Source of the DNA: Magnolia sinica
Taxonomy: Eukaryota; Streptophyta; Magnoliopsida; Magnoliales; Magnoliaceae
Assembly (NCBI RefSeq): GCF_029962835.1
Contig: NC_080577.1
Span: 30,858,501-30,922,500, forward strand
Direction of reading: 5' to 3'
DNA: 64,000 nt
The notes beneath the pieces are model-generated. The model did no database searches, was not told the DNA's origin, and saw nothing but the letters and a program-made list of their open reading frames with translations. Position numbers and translations under genes: made by a program. Numbering within the stretch: position 1 is the first letter of the stretch; the number at the start of each line of letters is the position of its first letter. This document shows positions 21,605-33,262 of this stretch, piece by piece.

Positions 21605-24552
21605 CTAAAATAACGCAGCCGCCCTTTCTTGGGACTGAAACCTTGGAGCGAAGACGGCAATCTCCTCCCTGTTGTACTTCAGTCTCCTTGCTTCCTCCCT
21701 GGAGATTCTATATGAATTCATGAGGACATCTTCGGGCATGGCACGAATCACTGACGTCTTCCCGACGAGCGGGCTGTTCATTGCATTGTCGTTGGTCTTG
21801 AAGGCAACGTACTCGAACCCCTCGTTCCCAGCCTTCTTCACTACCGCGAAGCTCTGTGGGACAACCACAAGCTGACCCTCCCGAAGCTCACCGTCAAAGA
21901 CAGGCCGCCCTTGCTCACCAACAATCTGGACCCGTCCATTGCCGCGGGTTGCATACACCACGCTGTGGGCGTTCACGTTCCAGTGAGGTGCTAGGAGTGC
22001 ATTCTGCATGCAATGAGGGTATTTTCGTCATTAAAAAATTGGTAATTACCATATGTTCCAGCTGGGTGTGGCCTACCTTGATGTATGGGTGTCATCTAAC
22101 CCGTCCATTAGATGCACCAAACCTCATGATGGGGCCAGGGCACAAAATCCAACCTCATCTGTAACTCATGTCGTCCACACCAAAGGGAATGGTGAGGAAC
22201 GCCAGGGGAGGGTGACACCCACCTAGGAAATTTTAAGATGTAATGTGGGGTCCACCGAGTTGTCTATATATACCATTCAACTCATTCATCATGTGCGCCC
22301 CACTTGGATGAAGGGATATACCGAAAATTATGTAGGCCACCAGTCTGAGGCATGATTGTATATTTCTTTATGTGGTATGTTCATCTTAGTATTTTACGGT
22401 GGTAATTAGAAATTCCCATTTATGGATTTTATGGACCATACATGGGCCTCTTTCTAGCCTCCTAGCGCCTGGATGTTGGGCTGAATAAAAGAATAGGCCA
22501 TCATAGACGGTCCAAAAGTGGTTAAGAGAATCTTACCCTATAGAGGATCCCTCTTTCAGCACTCAGTTGGAGGACATTGAGGATGGGGAATTTCTGGCTG
22601 TTGAGGCTAGTGATGCGGCCAGCTTGAGGATTGTACACGTCAGCACGGGTGGGGTCCGCAATGTTATATGTGAGTTTTGCTGAGCATTGGGTCTCTTCCA
22701 ATCCATTAAGGCGAAACTGTTCTTGCTCCTCATCCTCCTCTCTCCTTGGGGGCCTTACCACCTGAAGACCATTTTCGACTCGGACAATACTGCCCCTGTT
22801 GTCGTCTTGACTCTGCAGCTTCCTCGCCGTCTCCCTGCTCACACCAAAAGCCTCTGCGAGGGTCTCTACATTGAAGCCATTGAAAATGTTGTCGCTTGGG
22901 CCTTGTTCGCGGGCCTGCTGCTGTTGGTAGGACCGACTGGATTGTTGTTGTTGGCCCCCAGCAAGGCGGAATCTCTACATTAACCAGGGTCAATATTAGA
23001 AACGTGTGTAAAAAATTAAATAAATAAATAAATAAAACCGTCATGAACATCATCTACAGACGATCGTGGCTGTTCATTAGGTCCGCAATGATTGAGCTTA
23101 CCCTGTGGTTTTGATCGAGCTGGTTAGCATAGTTACTAGTATCTAGGACACTGACCAAGACGACCGGGGTCTCCCCATCGTTGTAGGTCCAGTGGGCCAC
23201 ACCAGCTGGGATAGCAATGACGTCGCCCTGTCGGAAGTGCTGGATCTTCTGATGCTGATCTCTCTGTCTCTGGCGCTGGCCCTGCCCTCCTTCACGTTGC
23301 TCTGATTGTTGGAAGGATTGGAAGGACTCAGGGCAGCCAGGGATGATTGCTCCAGTGATGCCCCTACCTGCATGGCCCACCACATCATACGTACTCTTGA
23401 ATTTTCTAAAATATGAGATTTATCACTTATGATCTCGTGCATGTGGCAAAGGCGTATGAGACTTGCACTGAACATCAGTATGCCTTACGCTGGATGGGCC
23501 ACATTTTGAATTTCAAACTGATTTAAGTATCATGACCCTTGGATTGGATACTTTTTCAAGGGAAAATACTGGAGAATCGAGGAACTTTGGTGGGCTTCTT
23601 TCTATAACTGTCCATTTTCTTTTCTTTGCAACTCCTCCGATAGAATGGTTAGGATTGCCAGAAAAGTGAGATATTCCATTGATGGACCATCAAATTTATA
23701 TATAATCCACAAGATGAACGGGTCGGATCACGTACGTGTGACGTTGGCTTGAACATTTATGGAGATCACTATCAATGAGAGGCCGGATACACTGCAAAGC
23801 TTTGCAAGTCAAGCTTAACCTACAACGGGTGTGGGGCCCACCTCATTTTATCTATTTCATCCAACTCATTCAGAAGATGCACCCAAATAAGATGGACATC
23901 CCAAAATAAGGCCACACCAAAACTCAGGTGGACCACACCACGTAATCTTAGAGGCTTTATGAATGATTTTACATGGTGTGGCCCACCCAAAATTTGGACC
24001 GGCATGATTTCCAGGCCCGTAGGAGTACATCAGGGCACGCACCGGATGAACGGATTGTGTGTAATGTAAAATCATAGAGGGCCCCACACATGGCGTGGCA
24101 GTTGCCCTTGACTTGGCCCCACTTTGGCTCAAGACTAAACGAGTCGTTCTGATTCGCCGAGTCTTCAATCCATGAGTGGATCCGGCCAAGGTCAGGGTCA
24201 GGGTCGAACCTTGGACGACGTAGATAAGCCGTGGCGCATTATCAAAGGAAGGCAAGAGAAGGCCCCTAGGTGCAATCGTGTGGCGAGTGGCGGCCACACC
24301 GGCACACTCCAACTGCTCATTGTTCTGGTCCCACTGCTCCGTTACCCCAGCTTCAGACTCGTACCGCCTGTTGGGCTCGAGCGCGCTCAGGCTCTCGACC
24401 CGGCATTCGCTCTGCCTGCGGAATCGCTGTTGTTGCTGTTGCTGCTGCTGCTGCTGCGGCTGCAGTGGGCCACGGTCGAATTGGGCTACAGACCCATCAC
24501 ACAAGACCAGGAAGAAAAGTGCAAGAGAGATCAAAGCAGCCATTGGGTGCAT
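21605..24552 (-). CDS. 11S globulin (legumin) seed storage protein, copy 1
   Basis: Spliced gene with exons 24552-24210, 23367-23102, 22974-22537 and 22003-21605. All introns are GT-AG (842, 127 and 533 bp) and frames match, giving 481 residues. The three introns sit at the positions usual for legumins. Residues 1-23 are a signal peptide (hydrophobic [12 protein letters not shown], probable cut after GSVA) for ER entry and storage-vacuole delivery. A Gln run spans residues 33-42. The acidic chain has a cupin domain with C50 and C83. N293-G294 is the vacuolar processing enzyme site (RLNGLEET). The basic chain is about 188 residues with the second cupin. C126 and C300 should link the chains. 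The function is hexameric storage protein in seeds (family knowledge). I see no inactivating change. The start is ATG 24552; a second in-frame ATG at 24543 is possible. Confidence 0.95.
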
Positions 24553-24613
24553 CAAATATAGGGTTTGACTACGAGTGGTTGTGGTCTGGGTTTGAGGGTT
24601 GGGAGCGTTTGGC

Positions 24614-24621
24614 TATTTATA
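24614..24621 (-). promoter_or_regulatory. TATA box of legumin 1
   Basis: TATAAATA on the minus strand, about 62 bases before the ATG. Conserved in copy 2 at the same distance. Confidence 0.85.
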
Positions 24622-24645
24622 AGATGAAAAGCTGAGCCTCGGTTC

Positions 24646-24652
24646 GCCACGT
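24646..24652 (-). promoter_or_regulatory. ABRE-like ACGTGGC element of legumin 1
   Basis: ACGTGGC on the minus strand, 24 bases upstream of the TATA box. ACGT-core elements bind bZIP factors in abscisic-acid and seed programmes (established). Copy 2 has ATGTGGC at the same place, so the core is lost there. Confidence 0.6.
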
Positions 24653-24692
24653 AAGGGTGTTTGGTGGGAGATTCTCTAGCCATTTTGCGCAT

Positions 24693-24698
24693 CGCATG
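24693..24698 (-). promoter_or_regulatory. Degenerate RY position of legumin 1 (CATGCG)
   Basis: The minus strand reads CATGCG. Copy 2 has the canonical RY core CATGCA at the aligned position (36593-36598). RY motifs are bound by B3 factors such as FUS3/ABI3 and are typical of legumin promoters (established). Confidence 0.55.
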
Positions 24699-25131
24699 GC
24701 CCTTTGCACTAACGTGCACACGGCTGTTATACTGTGATGATGTCTTCCAGGATAACTCCAAACCAAGCTGCCGACGGCATCAGCAAAACCATTTCCTGAA
24801 TGAGAAAGCATATGGTAGAACTGGGAGTACTGGAATATGGTAGAGCGGCCTCTCAATTATGCATTTGGCAGGTTGAGGAATGTGAATCCGTACGGTCCAT
24901 TTTGTAGGACGTGTTTTGGATTGCCTGTAATTGGAAAACAATTCAATTTGGCCAGTGCTACCCTTCTGATCAGTGTGGCCTTCCAACCAACGGTAAAGAA
25001 AGAAGATATAGATTTGTTGCTATTTGGAGAGGATCCTGTTCAATGTGGCAGGGGCCATTGATCCCTGTACGAATTCACACATCCCACTGCCACGTGTAAA
25101 CATGTAGGACAGCAATCCCAGGTGGATGTGC

Positions 25132-25465
25132 CATTTTTTTTTTTACCCGTGAGATTTTCATATACGAGACGGGCTATACACCAGGACTGTCTTCGGGCCT
25201 CCTCTCAGAAAAAAGGACCAACAGGCGGCTTATCATATGGAAAGACACCAAAAAAAAAAAAAAAAAGCACGGAAAACACAACAGGATCCCTTACTCGAAG
25301 CCTGCAATGTAACGCCTAGGCGGCCCCTACAGGCCCACATAATGCTGCCTAAGAGACCCCAGCCCGACTCCGTCTACCAGGGCTAGGCCCCTAATATAAG
25401 GGGAAAGATCTGCTGCATGCGAAAACTTGGAATGCGATTGCCGGTCGCCCCCAATTGATCTTAGC
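25132..25465. other. Extra DNA in copy 1 upstream region
   Basis: Absent from copy 2, where GTGGATGTGGCC runs straight into TATCTCTTGCTCTCCTC. It begins with a poly-T run and holds a poly-A run near 25249-25266. It may be an insertion, but termini and duplications were not resolved. Confidence 0.5.
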
Positions 25466-25572
25466 CAGACTCTCCTCTGATCAACACCCTCTGCTGGTTG
25501 AATCCATGTCTTGCATTGCTTCCAGGGGCTATGGTGTTGTTCATCCAATTTCTATTTGTTGATGGTCTCGGT

Positions 25573-25764
25573 CTAGAGCTGTACACAAGTTGAGCTAGCA
25601 GCTCCTTCAATTCAACTCGGTTTAGCTCAGATCGCCTCCGTTTGAAAGGGGGATTTGGGAAGAGCTGAGTCCTGTTTAACTAAGCTCATTAAAAAAGAAG
25701 CCGAGGTCACGCAACAGGTAGCTTGGTTTGACTCAGTTCACACCTTGACTTGGCTCGCTCTACA
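25573..25764. mobile_element. hAT-like miniature element relic
   Basis: Starts TAGAGCTGTACACAAGTTGAGC, a start often seen in plant hAT miniature elements, and ends in a TTGACTTGGCTCGCTC-type text. The interior consists of GAGCT/ACTCGG words. No 8-bp duplication was checked out. Confidence 0.35.
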
Positions 25765-26240
25765 CTACAAGAAAAGGAGGCTTTAGTCTCGGTTAAACCG
25801 TGGCTAAAAAGGTTAAAAACTTAGGTTAAAGCCATTAGCCTCAGTTTAGCCTCAGTTATCCAAACCAAGGTTGAAAATCCCAGGAATAAAGGCTTTAGCC
25901 TCAGTTTCAGCAACCGAGGCTAAAATAACTTTTATAACCTCAGTTCTTCAAGTGAAGCTAAAAAAACCTTTTTAACTTCAGTTTTCTTGAAATGAGGCTA
26001 AACCAAAATTTTAGCCTCCATTGTTTCCAACTGAGACTAAATCCAAATTTTAGTCTCAATTGCCTCCAATTAAAGCTAAATTTATTTTTAACCTCGGTTC
26101 TCAACAACCGAGGCTCAAGCCTTTAATCATGGGAATTATAGTCTCGGTTTAGGTAATTGAGGCAACACTGAGACTAAAGATGAGTTTAGCTTTTGTTGGT
26201 ATCAACTGAAGCTAAATTCACTTTTAACCTCATTTCTCTA
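25765..26240 (+). mobile_element. CACTA (En/Spm) transposon terminus with subterminal repeats
   Basis: CACTACAAGAAAA is the classical CACTA terminal inverted repeat. Over the next 470 bp the words GCCTCAGTT, GCCTCGGTT and their reverse form AACCGAGGC recur at least twelve times, as expected for transposase-binding subterminal repeats. The other end (reverse complement TTTTCTTGTAGTG) was not found nearby, so the element's extent is unknown. Confidence 0.75.
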
Positions 26241-26589
26241 TCAACAAATGATTGAACCTATGCATATTTCACCCATTTAACATTCATCAAGATAATAATC
26301 AGCACAATATCAACAAAACAATTAATTTACCAAAACCCATAAAGAGTCTTCAATTCTCAATCAAATAGACTTGGAATCACAATCCATAAAACATGAAAAA
26401 ACAGAAAGAAAAGAAAAGGAAAGAAGAGAATATAGATTGGTTTTCTCCCTCAGTCCAAAAGACTTGAAATCTCAATACAAACAGAGAAACCATGGAAATA
26501 AGATGGAAATCTCTATCTTTGAGTTTGGCAAATAACTCAAAAAAGTCATGTATTAAGTTTAAACTGCAAAATAAAATCACACCGTAATC

Positions 26590-26820
26590 CATTCTTCCAA
26601 TGATGGATTCCCAGCAATAAGCCCGCCTGCATATTCTGCCATTTCAGATGCCTCCATTGTATAAACATGTCTCTGAGCAGTTTATAGGTCTTAGAGAAGG
26701 TGACATGCAGCTATTTGGATTGAGTTCTCCGATTAGGCGCATTGGTTTTTAGCTTGAGCGACCACTCATCAAATCCATGCCATGGGTTGTTCTTAAGATT
26801 GTTATCTGCAATGTACTACA
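26590..26820 (-). pseudogene. Unrecognised exon-like fragment
   Basis: The minus strand reads codon-like blocks, one with NNPWHGFDEWSLKLKTN and, after a break, one with MEASEMAEYAGGLIAGN. The two blocks are not in one frame. The stretch is less AT-rich than its neighbours. I do not recognise a family. It could be a transposon-captured gene piece or part of the CACTA element. Confidence 0.25.
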
Positions 26821-26983
26821 AATAGAAAGATTTAAGATTTTGAATTAACAGACTACATGCTATGATATATTACAGTAAAGCAGTATCTACAGAGACCTAC
26901 ATCACAGAAATTAGAGGTATGGGAGGATGGTCAATTTAGGCATTAGGATAGATCTAATGGAGAAATCTCCCAAATGATCTACA

Positions 26984-26985
<2 letters not shown>

Positions 26986-27060
<75 letters not shown>
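26986..27060. repeat. (TA)n followed by (GA)n microsatellite
   Basis: TA repeats to about 27022, then GA repeats to 27059. Confidence 0.98.
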
Positions 27061-27456
27061 CATGCTCACCTACGCACGTGCGCACCTTTGCACACGTGTC
27101 ATGGGTGTTGAATCCGAACGGTCCATAAGATGCGGAATCCCATGAAACCTTAGGGGGTGAATTTTCACCCTGCTCTAAGATTCTGGTGGGCCATAGCAAA
27201 GAGAAATTCAAATCAAGGGAAGAAACTGTTTGCATTTTTCACGGCCCACCAAAGTTTCGGATCAAAGTAAAATTTGTACTAGGAGGTTTCATGAGGTTCT
27301 ACTTCATGTGGACCGTTCAGATTTGTGAGACTCATCAGATATGATGAGTTCTCAAAAAAGTTTATATGTAGTATGTAGGAACTGGTTCGCAGGTGAAGGT
27401 TTCCGTGTGTGTGTATATATATATGGTGAAAATTTTGATAGATCATTTGGTGCAAT

Positions 27457-27460
<4 letters not shown>
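27061..27460. repeat. Miniature-repeat-like DNA between two microsatellites
   Basis: Holds short fragments of the GTGGGCC repeat vocabulary (GGTGGGCCATAGC, CGGCCCACCAAAG, GTGGACCGTTCAG). No gene is seen. Confidence 0.4.

Positions 27461-27505
<45 letters not shown>
27461..27505. repeat. (TA)n microsatellite
   Basis: About 22 TA repeats. Confidence 0.98.
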
Positions 27506-27508
<3 letters not shown>

Positions 27509-28364
27509 AAAGGAGAAGCAATAAGCATATTCAATGGTATCTAATGATTGCATAGGCCTTACTTTTTGGGCATTACATCATCATAGTAGAGTTCGTTAGA
27601 TTGGGATTTGGATGGCATATATACAATATGGTGGACCCACATACTAAGTTGAATAAAGTTTATACCTTGGTGAATAAGCTCTAGGCATGTTAATAATTTT
27701 TTACTAACTTTAATAACCTTAACACGCATGTGAACAGAGAGAGAGAGAGAGTAGTAGAGAGAGCTCTGTCGACAACGTTATTTTGCACGAGGATCTGACC
27801 TGTTTATCACCATCTCAGTTGAAATGTTTACAATTCAAAATTTCTTTGTGGCTAGTATTTATGCCCTCCTGGTTGATAGCTACACCCCTTTCTCAGCTTT
27901 TAGTAATACAATAGTACACATTGGTGCTGCTTTGCTACCAAAAAGAAGGATGCACTGCAAAAAATAAAGAAAAAGAAAGGGTGTAGCTGAAAACTGCAAT
28001 TTCATCCTCTTGAATGAGCTCGACAGTGAAAGAAGACAGACAAATCTGAAAATTTAACTAAAATATTCCATAATTCACCAGATTCAGCAATCATATATGG
28101 CAACGGAAGCTAAGAAAACAACAAATTGAAATAGGTAGATCTAGAGAGAAACAGTTACTAGCATCCGATCCAAATCCCAAATGTGAATGTGAATACCTTA
28201 AAAGAAGAGGAGAAATGAAGATCGGAAATGATCTGAAAATTTTGAATTTTGTAAGCCACAGGTCTCCCTTCAAATTGAAAAATAGTAAAAATCATGAATT
28301 TTGAACTATCTTAGAATTGAAAATTAGTAAAAATCATGAATTCATGACTCCATGCCCATCCCTA

Positions 28365-28367
<3 letters not shown>
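27506..28367. other. Intergenic DNA, no gene seen
   Basis: A short (GA)n run lies near 27737-27751. No protein or RNA motif was recognised. Confidence 0.5.

Positions 28368-28416
<49 letters not shown>
28368..28416. repeat. (GA)n microsatellite
   Basis: About 24 GA repeats. Confidence 0.98.
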
Positions 28417-28418
<2 letters not shown>

Positions 28419-28859
28419 ATCCAAATCTGAAGCTTGCCAAATCCATGGCCATCCCTCCAAAGTGGATGGGTCTCTCAAGTGGCCCTCAAGATTTGATCCT
28501 TTGAACCTGATTGGAATGTGAAATTGACCGGTGATGTAATAACGAGAGCACGATAGGTTCATGACTGGAACTAGATTCCAAACCACTGGCAGTTATTAAA
28601 TATGGGCTAATTTTTAGAGAATCCATGCCTTTATATGACATGTAAGAGAGAGAGGTCTCTCATATTGCATTCACTTGTCACTCACATTTCTCATTTCTTC
28701 CGGCAGAAAGAGATGCTTCGAGTTTTTTTTTTGTTTGGAGGCAAAAAGAGATATTTCGAGACTTTTGGGATGAAAATTTTTAACTTAAATTTTGAATTGG
28801 GTTTAAAGATTTTCAGATGAAAAATTTTTAATATAAAATTTGAATTTCTTTTAAAACAT

Positions 28860-29010
28860 TGAGCCAAGCCGGGCTCCTGAGATTTTGGACTGATAAGTCC
28901 AAGCCGGCCCTGATTAAGAAATAGGATTGAGTCTTAAGCTCGAGCCTGGCCCATGGTGGCCTCGCTCGGAAGCCCATCAGGCCAGCCTAGCCCATTGACA
29001 GCCCTAGTGG
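28860..29010. mobile_element. hAT-like terminus relic
   Basis: Ends in CCCATTGACAGCCCTA, the reverse of TAGGGCTGTCAATGGG, a frequent plant hAT miniature-element end. The preceding text has the usual GCCCAGCC-type words. The opposite end was not located. Confidence 0.4.
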
Positions 29011-30096
29011 ACAGGTAGATTTCATAGCAATATCACCATGTTCTCCAAGCATCTATACGGTGGCAGTTCGTGGTCCACTATTTCCTACCGTGTGCCCTGC
29101 ATGAGTTTTGGATCCTCATTTATTTACACTCAAACCTTAAAATGATCTGGCAAACATAATGGACATGGTGGATTTTCTTACAAACATAACAGTGGGCCCT
29201 TGATAGTTTCAACCGTAAGCATTCAATACCCACTATTTCCCGGCGTGTTTCCCACTTGAGTTTCGCATCTACCTAATTTTGAGGCTTATCCCCTAAAATA
29301 AGTTCATGAAACTAGTGGAGGAGGTGGATTTGTCACAAACGGCGCAGTGTACCCCACCTATGCAATCTATGTCCATCTTTGATGGGTTCCACCTGCCAAG
29401 CGAGAGGTCATTAAGCCATCTCTCCCACCATCAGTATCCTCTCTGCTCTCTCCTTCTATACTCCTCCCCGACTTTCTCTTCTTCACCTTATCATCTCTCC
29501 CTTCTCACGCTCTCGCAAGTAGATCGTGGTGCGGTAGAGAGATCTAAGTTCATCAGCTTGCTCTCCCTCTCTACACCATAAAAATCAGGTTGTCCACCCA
29601 TTTAGTGGGCCACACCAATACACTTGGTCATTCCATCAGTCTCTATGGGTGTTTGCTTTTTGGCCCATCTGATGGTTGGACCAACCTAATTTTCACACCA
29701 GGTGATCACCATGCTTTGTCCCCCTTCTACACCAGTTCGATGGAGCTATTTGTCGTGAGAAGCGGGGCCCATCCCCTAAGCATTCCAAAATGTTGGTATG
29801 AAGGGGCACACTAGATGACCTATGTACTTTGGATGCCCTGTGTTAAAAGATCCTTGCCATTGAAGGGTTTGAAATTAATCCACCTGTGACAATTTCTTTT
29901 AGATTGAGCATTCGATCGGGTTGGTTTGGCTTGTAGAATGATGGCCCACTTGTATAAACAAGATTCCTATTTTGAAAGTCCCTGTGGAAGAAGGTGTTAT
30001 ACAAGTGTTGTGGGTCGGACCCACTAGGTGTATAGTGCATTCATGTTAGTTTGGGTCACTAACCCACTTGCATAAGCATGATGCCCTATTTTAGAA
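29011..30096. other. Intergenic DNA, no gene seen
   Basis: Contains short open frames only. Scattered GTGGGCC words suggest old miniature repeats. Confidence 0.4.
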
Positions 30097-30099
30097 TTC

Positions 30100-30170
30100 C
30101 CTACTCATGCCCTGGTGGTAGACTCACAAGAGTTTCAACACAAGGTCGGGGGTTCGAGTATCTACTGTGG
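30100..30170 (+). repeat. tRNA-derived SINE-like head
   Basis: CCTGGTGGTAGACTCACAAG followed about 30 bases later by GGGGGTTCGAGTATC resembles the A and B boxes of an RNA polymerase III promoter. The B box (GGTTCGAGT) is a good match and the A box is weak. The sequence is not a foldable tRNA gene that I can complete, so a SINE relic is more likely. Confidence 0.4.
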
Positions 30171-30202
30171 TTAAATTCCACTGTGTGGTGTGAGTGCATG
30201 AG

Positions 30203-30430
30203 AAGAGGTGGGCATCAAGTCGAGTCGAGTCAGACTGGATTGGCTCCAACTTGACTCGGTTCAAAATTTTTAATGCATGACTTGAACTCGATTCCATCCG
30301 AGGCCGAGTCCGAGTCCTCTAACTCAATCTGATCCATTACATTGCTGGCTTAACTCGAACTGATTCTGACTCAGTTAGAAAACCGAGTCAGACCAAGTTA
30401 GTTAGAGTTCGGATCTAATCTTTTATTTTA
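30203..30430. repeat. GAGTCGAGTC-rich repeat stretch
   Basis: Many GAGTC/GACTC words and a GTGGGCATCAAGTCGAGTCG start, as in degenerate plant hAT miniature elements. A similar word-rich stretch occurs at 31645-31800 (CGGATCC type) and 37630-38030. Confidence 0.4.
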
Positions 30431-30883
30431 TTTTTTATTTTATTTTTGGAAATTTTAAAAAAATAAAATATATATATATATATATATGATATTCATCATA
30501 AAAAAAAAAATCATAAGGCCCACCATAACGTTTATTTTCCATCAAATCTGTTAATAAGGTCACAACTACATGGATAAAGAGGAAAAACAAAATTCATATT
30601 TATCCGAAACTTTTGTAACCCTAAAAGAGTTTTAATGATATACGTTCAACCCTCTACTACTTTTTGCAGTGTGGTCCACTTGATCTTAAATATGTCTTAT
30701 TTTTTAGCTCAAGCCTTAAGAGGAGCCTTGCAAATGGATGGACGGTTTGGATATAACACATACCTTATGATGGGACCCACAGAACTTGTTGACGCCGGTA
30801 CACTAAGCACCAGCTCTCCTAATGTATGGTACATCTGACCTGCCCATCCCTTTACGTCAATACACCAGTGTGGTGTCAGGGAT

Positions 30884-31425
30884 GCCGATTGCGTGCGAAA
30901 GCCCGCAGGAAGTTCCTACGCAAGTGCTAGGTGTGGCCTACCGAGATGTTTTTGAGAAATCCACACCGTCCATACGTTTTTGAGACCTCATTTTAAGATG
31001 TGTGACCAAAAATTAAGTATATCAAAAAGTAAAATGGGCCAATCGATAGAAAACCGTGGAAATTTAGTGAGCACCGTTGAAGCATTCTTATGGCCTTAAA
31101 AGTTTTGTATCATGAAATATTTTTGGTTTTTTCACTTAATCCCATTGGGAATGACCTTATAAACGGTTTGGATAGCATATAAACATCAAGTTGGAGCCCA
31201 GGAAGGTTTCAACGGTAGATATCTCTTTCCTCAGTTTTCCCTCTAGTGTGACCTACTTAAATTTTTTATTCAACTTATTTTTTTTATGGAATGATAAAAT
31301 GATCTCCCAAAATGGATGGACAGAATGGATTTCTAATGTACATTTCAGTGGGCCCCATCCAGCATCATTGCGCAGGAACTTCATGCGAAAGGCTTATGCA
31401 GGAAATCCCCGTTCGGGTGTCAGAG
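30884..31425. mobile_element. MITE with terminal inverted repeats and a core-repeat interior
   Basis: The left end contains GCAGGAAGTTCCTACGCAAG. The right end contains CATTGCGCAGGAACTTCATG, which is its inverted form. The interior is the recurring core (ACACCGTCCATACG, GAAGCATTCTTATGGCC, and so on). The exact outer borders and duplication are unresolved. Confidence 0.6.
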
Positions 31426-31461
31426 TCCGGTGCTCCATGCGCCAGCTGAGAGGAGACTTAT

Positions 31462-31900
31462 TGGCTACTCCCCCTAGTACGAGCCAATTGCTGGTGGTCG
31501 GTGCTCTGTGGACCCCACCATGATGTATTTATTTCATCTATGATGTTCATCTATTTTTCTAGATCATTTTATGGCATTAAACAAAAAATGAGGTATATCC
31601 CAATCTCAACTGGACAACATTACAGGAAACAGTGTTGAATGAACATTATGCGGATCTGATCGGATCCAATCGGATTGGTTCGGATTGGCCACTGATCCGA
31701 ACTTGACTCGATGTATGGTCGGATTTAACTGGGCCTACTCGATCCAATCCGATCCTAACCTTCGGTTCGGATTGAATCAGGTCCGATTCTGCCAAGCTCT
31801 ATGCACGGGTGTGTGTGGGTATGAGTGAGTGTGTAAAAGCTAAAAGTAAATAAAATAAAACCTATTTCAGAATTCCCTGTGGATTGAGGTGGTTATACAG
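31462..31900. mobile_element. Related MITE, one end visible
   Basis: TTGGCTACTCCCCCTAGTAC and then GTCGGTGCTCTGTGG match the terminal repeat of the MITE at 37034-37505. A core-repeat interior follows. The right end is blurred by a CGGATCC-word stretch at 31645-31800. Confidence 0.5.
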
Positions 31901-33111
31901 ATGTTATGGGTGGAACCACACCACCGAAAATAACAGAGATGATGACGCCCACCCTTGAATTCTTCCAAGGGCCAACCAAGATGTTTGTTTGCCATTTAAC
32001 CTGTTCATAAGGCCACACAAACCTAGATAAACGGAAGACATAAATATCAGTTTCATAGAAACATTTTTGCCCCCCAAAAAGCTTCCGACGATAGGCATTC
32101 AATCCCCACTATTTCACATGGGGTGGTCCACTAATAATGCTTTTTTTTTCAAAATCTACTCCATCCATCGGATTCACAAGGTAGCAAATTAAGGAGCAAG
32201 AGCCAAATAAATTTAGGAAAATCTTAGACCCGAGTGGGCCACCATGGGCGCAACAGTGGGCAATGGTATTTAATTTCAATGTTTTGTATTCAATCCTACT
32301 ATTTCCTACGGTATAATCCACCTAAGCTTTGGATCTAGCTAAGTTTTTGTCCTCACATCCTTTCATGAGCTCGCAAAAACTCGCCGTATGAAAGTTTTTT
32401 ATTATCTTACAAGTATAATCAATGTCATCACTCATTAATATACTTTACAAGAAGGGTCCCACTGGTCCTGTGGGATAAAAGGGTGAAAATACTAGTTTGT
32501 TAGGATCTTTTTCCCGTATAATTTCATCTGTTACCAATGGTCCGTGGGTCAAAGTCAGTACAAGTGTTGAAAGTTCCAGTTATATAAAAATATCACAAAT
32601 TTCTTTGTATGTGTTTTTATCTCTCCAATTATCAGCATGGTATTAACACCCGAGAACACTCTAAAATAACAGGGCCCATATAAACAATTGAATCCAAAAA
32701 TAATACTCCTTTTGAATTAATTCATCCAAATGTTTGGGAGACTACTTTAATATATTGCTATTTTATTTCTGTTATAGATGATTGTTATCATTTCAATTTG
32801 GTGTTTTCTAGGAAGAGTATGTGTGATGTTCTTGCAAGTATTGTTCTTGCAAGTATTCCCATATTTATTTAAGTAGAAAATCATTTCAATGCTAGGATAA
32901 ATAAAAGCCTTGATCAGATAATGCTTGGGAGTGCATGGGTCTTGACTTAAGCAGTTATCCGAGGAAAATTCATTGCTTGTTGAAGGTAACTCGGTCTTTC
33001 ATTCCAAAGGGATAACTTTCCAAATATTATACCTATATAAGCCAAAACAAAATGAGGTTAACAAAAGGAAAATTCATTGCTTGATGAAAGTAACTCGTCT
33101 TTCATTCCTCA
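31901..33111. other. Intergenic DNA with core-repeat fragments
   Basis: Inverted core fragments lie at about 31900-32150 and 32200-32350. From 32380 to 33110 nothing is recognised except a duplicated GGAAAATTCATTGCTTG at about 32963 and 33066. Confidence 0.45.
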
Positions 33112-33195
33112 CATGTTTTATTATATATCATATTATATATTATATTTGTATTTATATTTATATATAAAAGCTAGCTAGCCAACCCATAAGGCTTT

Positions 33196-33201
33196 TTTAT
33201 T
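33196..33201 (-). terminator. Polyadenylation signal of legumin 2
   Basis: AATAAA on the minus strand, about 62 bases beyond the stop codon, aligned with that of copy 1. Confidence 0.65.
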
Positions 33202-33262
33202 CCTAATCTAACCTCACAGACAAAAACGTGCCTCTGTTTGTAGACCTCACGATCCACTAAAA

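Larger units (their letters stand above)
21465..25560. repeat. Segmental duplication, copy 1 (legumin 1 unit)
   Basis: Homologous over its length with 33112-37630 in the same orientation. It covers the 3' flank, all exons and introns, the promoter and about 0.9 kb upstream. The left edge is the shared ACATGTTTTATTATATATC. The right edge is the shared TTGCATTGCTTC ... CCATTTCTTG-like text. Unlike copy 2, it has about 330 bp of extra DNA at 25132-25465. Confidence 0.85.

Noticed and set aside
21856-22164. Plus-strand open frames opposite legumin exon 4
   Set aside because: Antisense shadows of the conserved basic chain, repeated in copy 2 (33508-33916).
24172-24635. Plus-strand open frames opposite legumin exon 1 with poly-Leu, poly-Ala or poly-Cys runs
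   Set aside because: They are shadows of the Gln-coding CAG repeat. The minus strand has the spliced legumin with all expected features. The same holds for 36024-36502.
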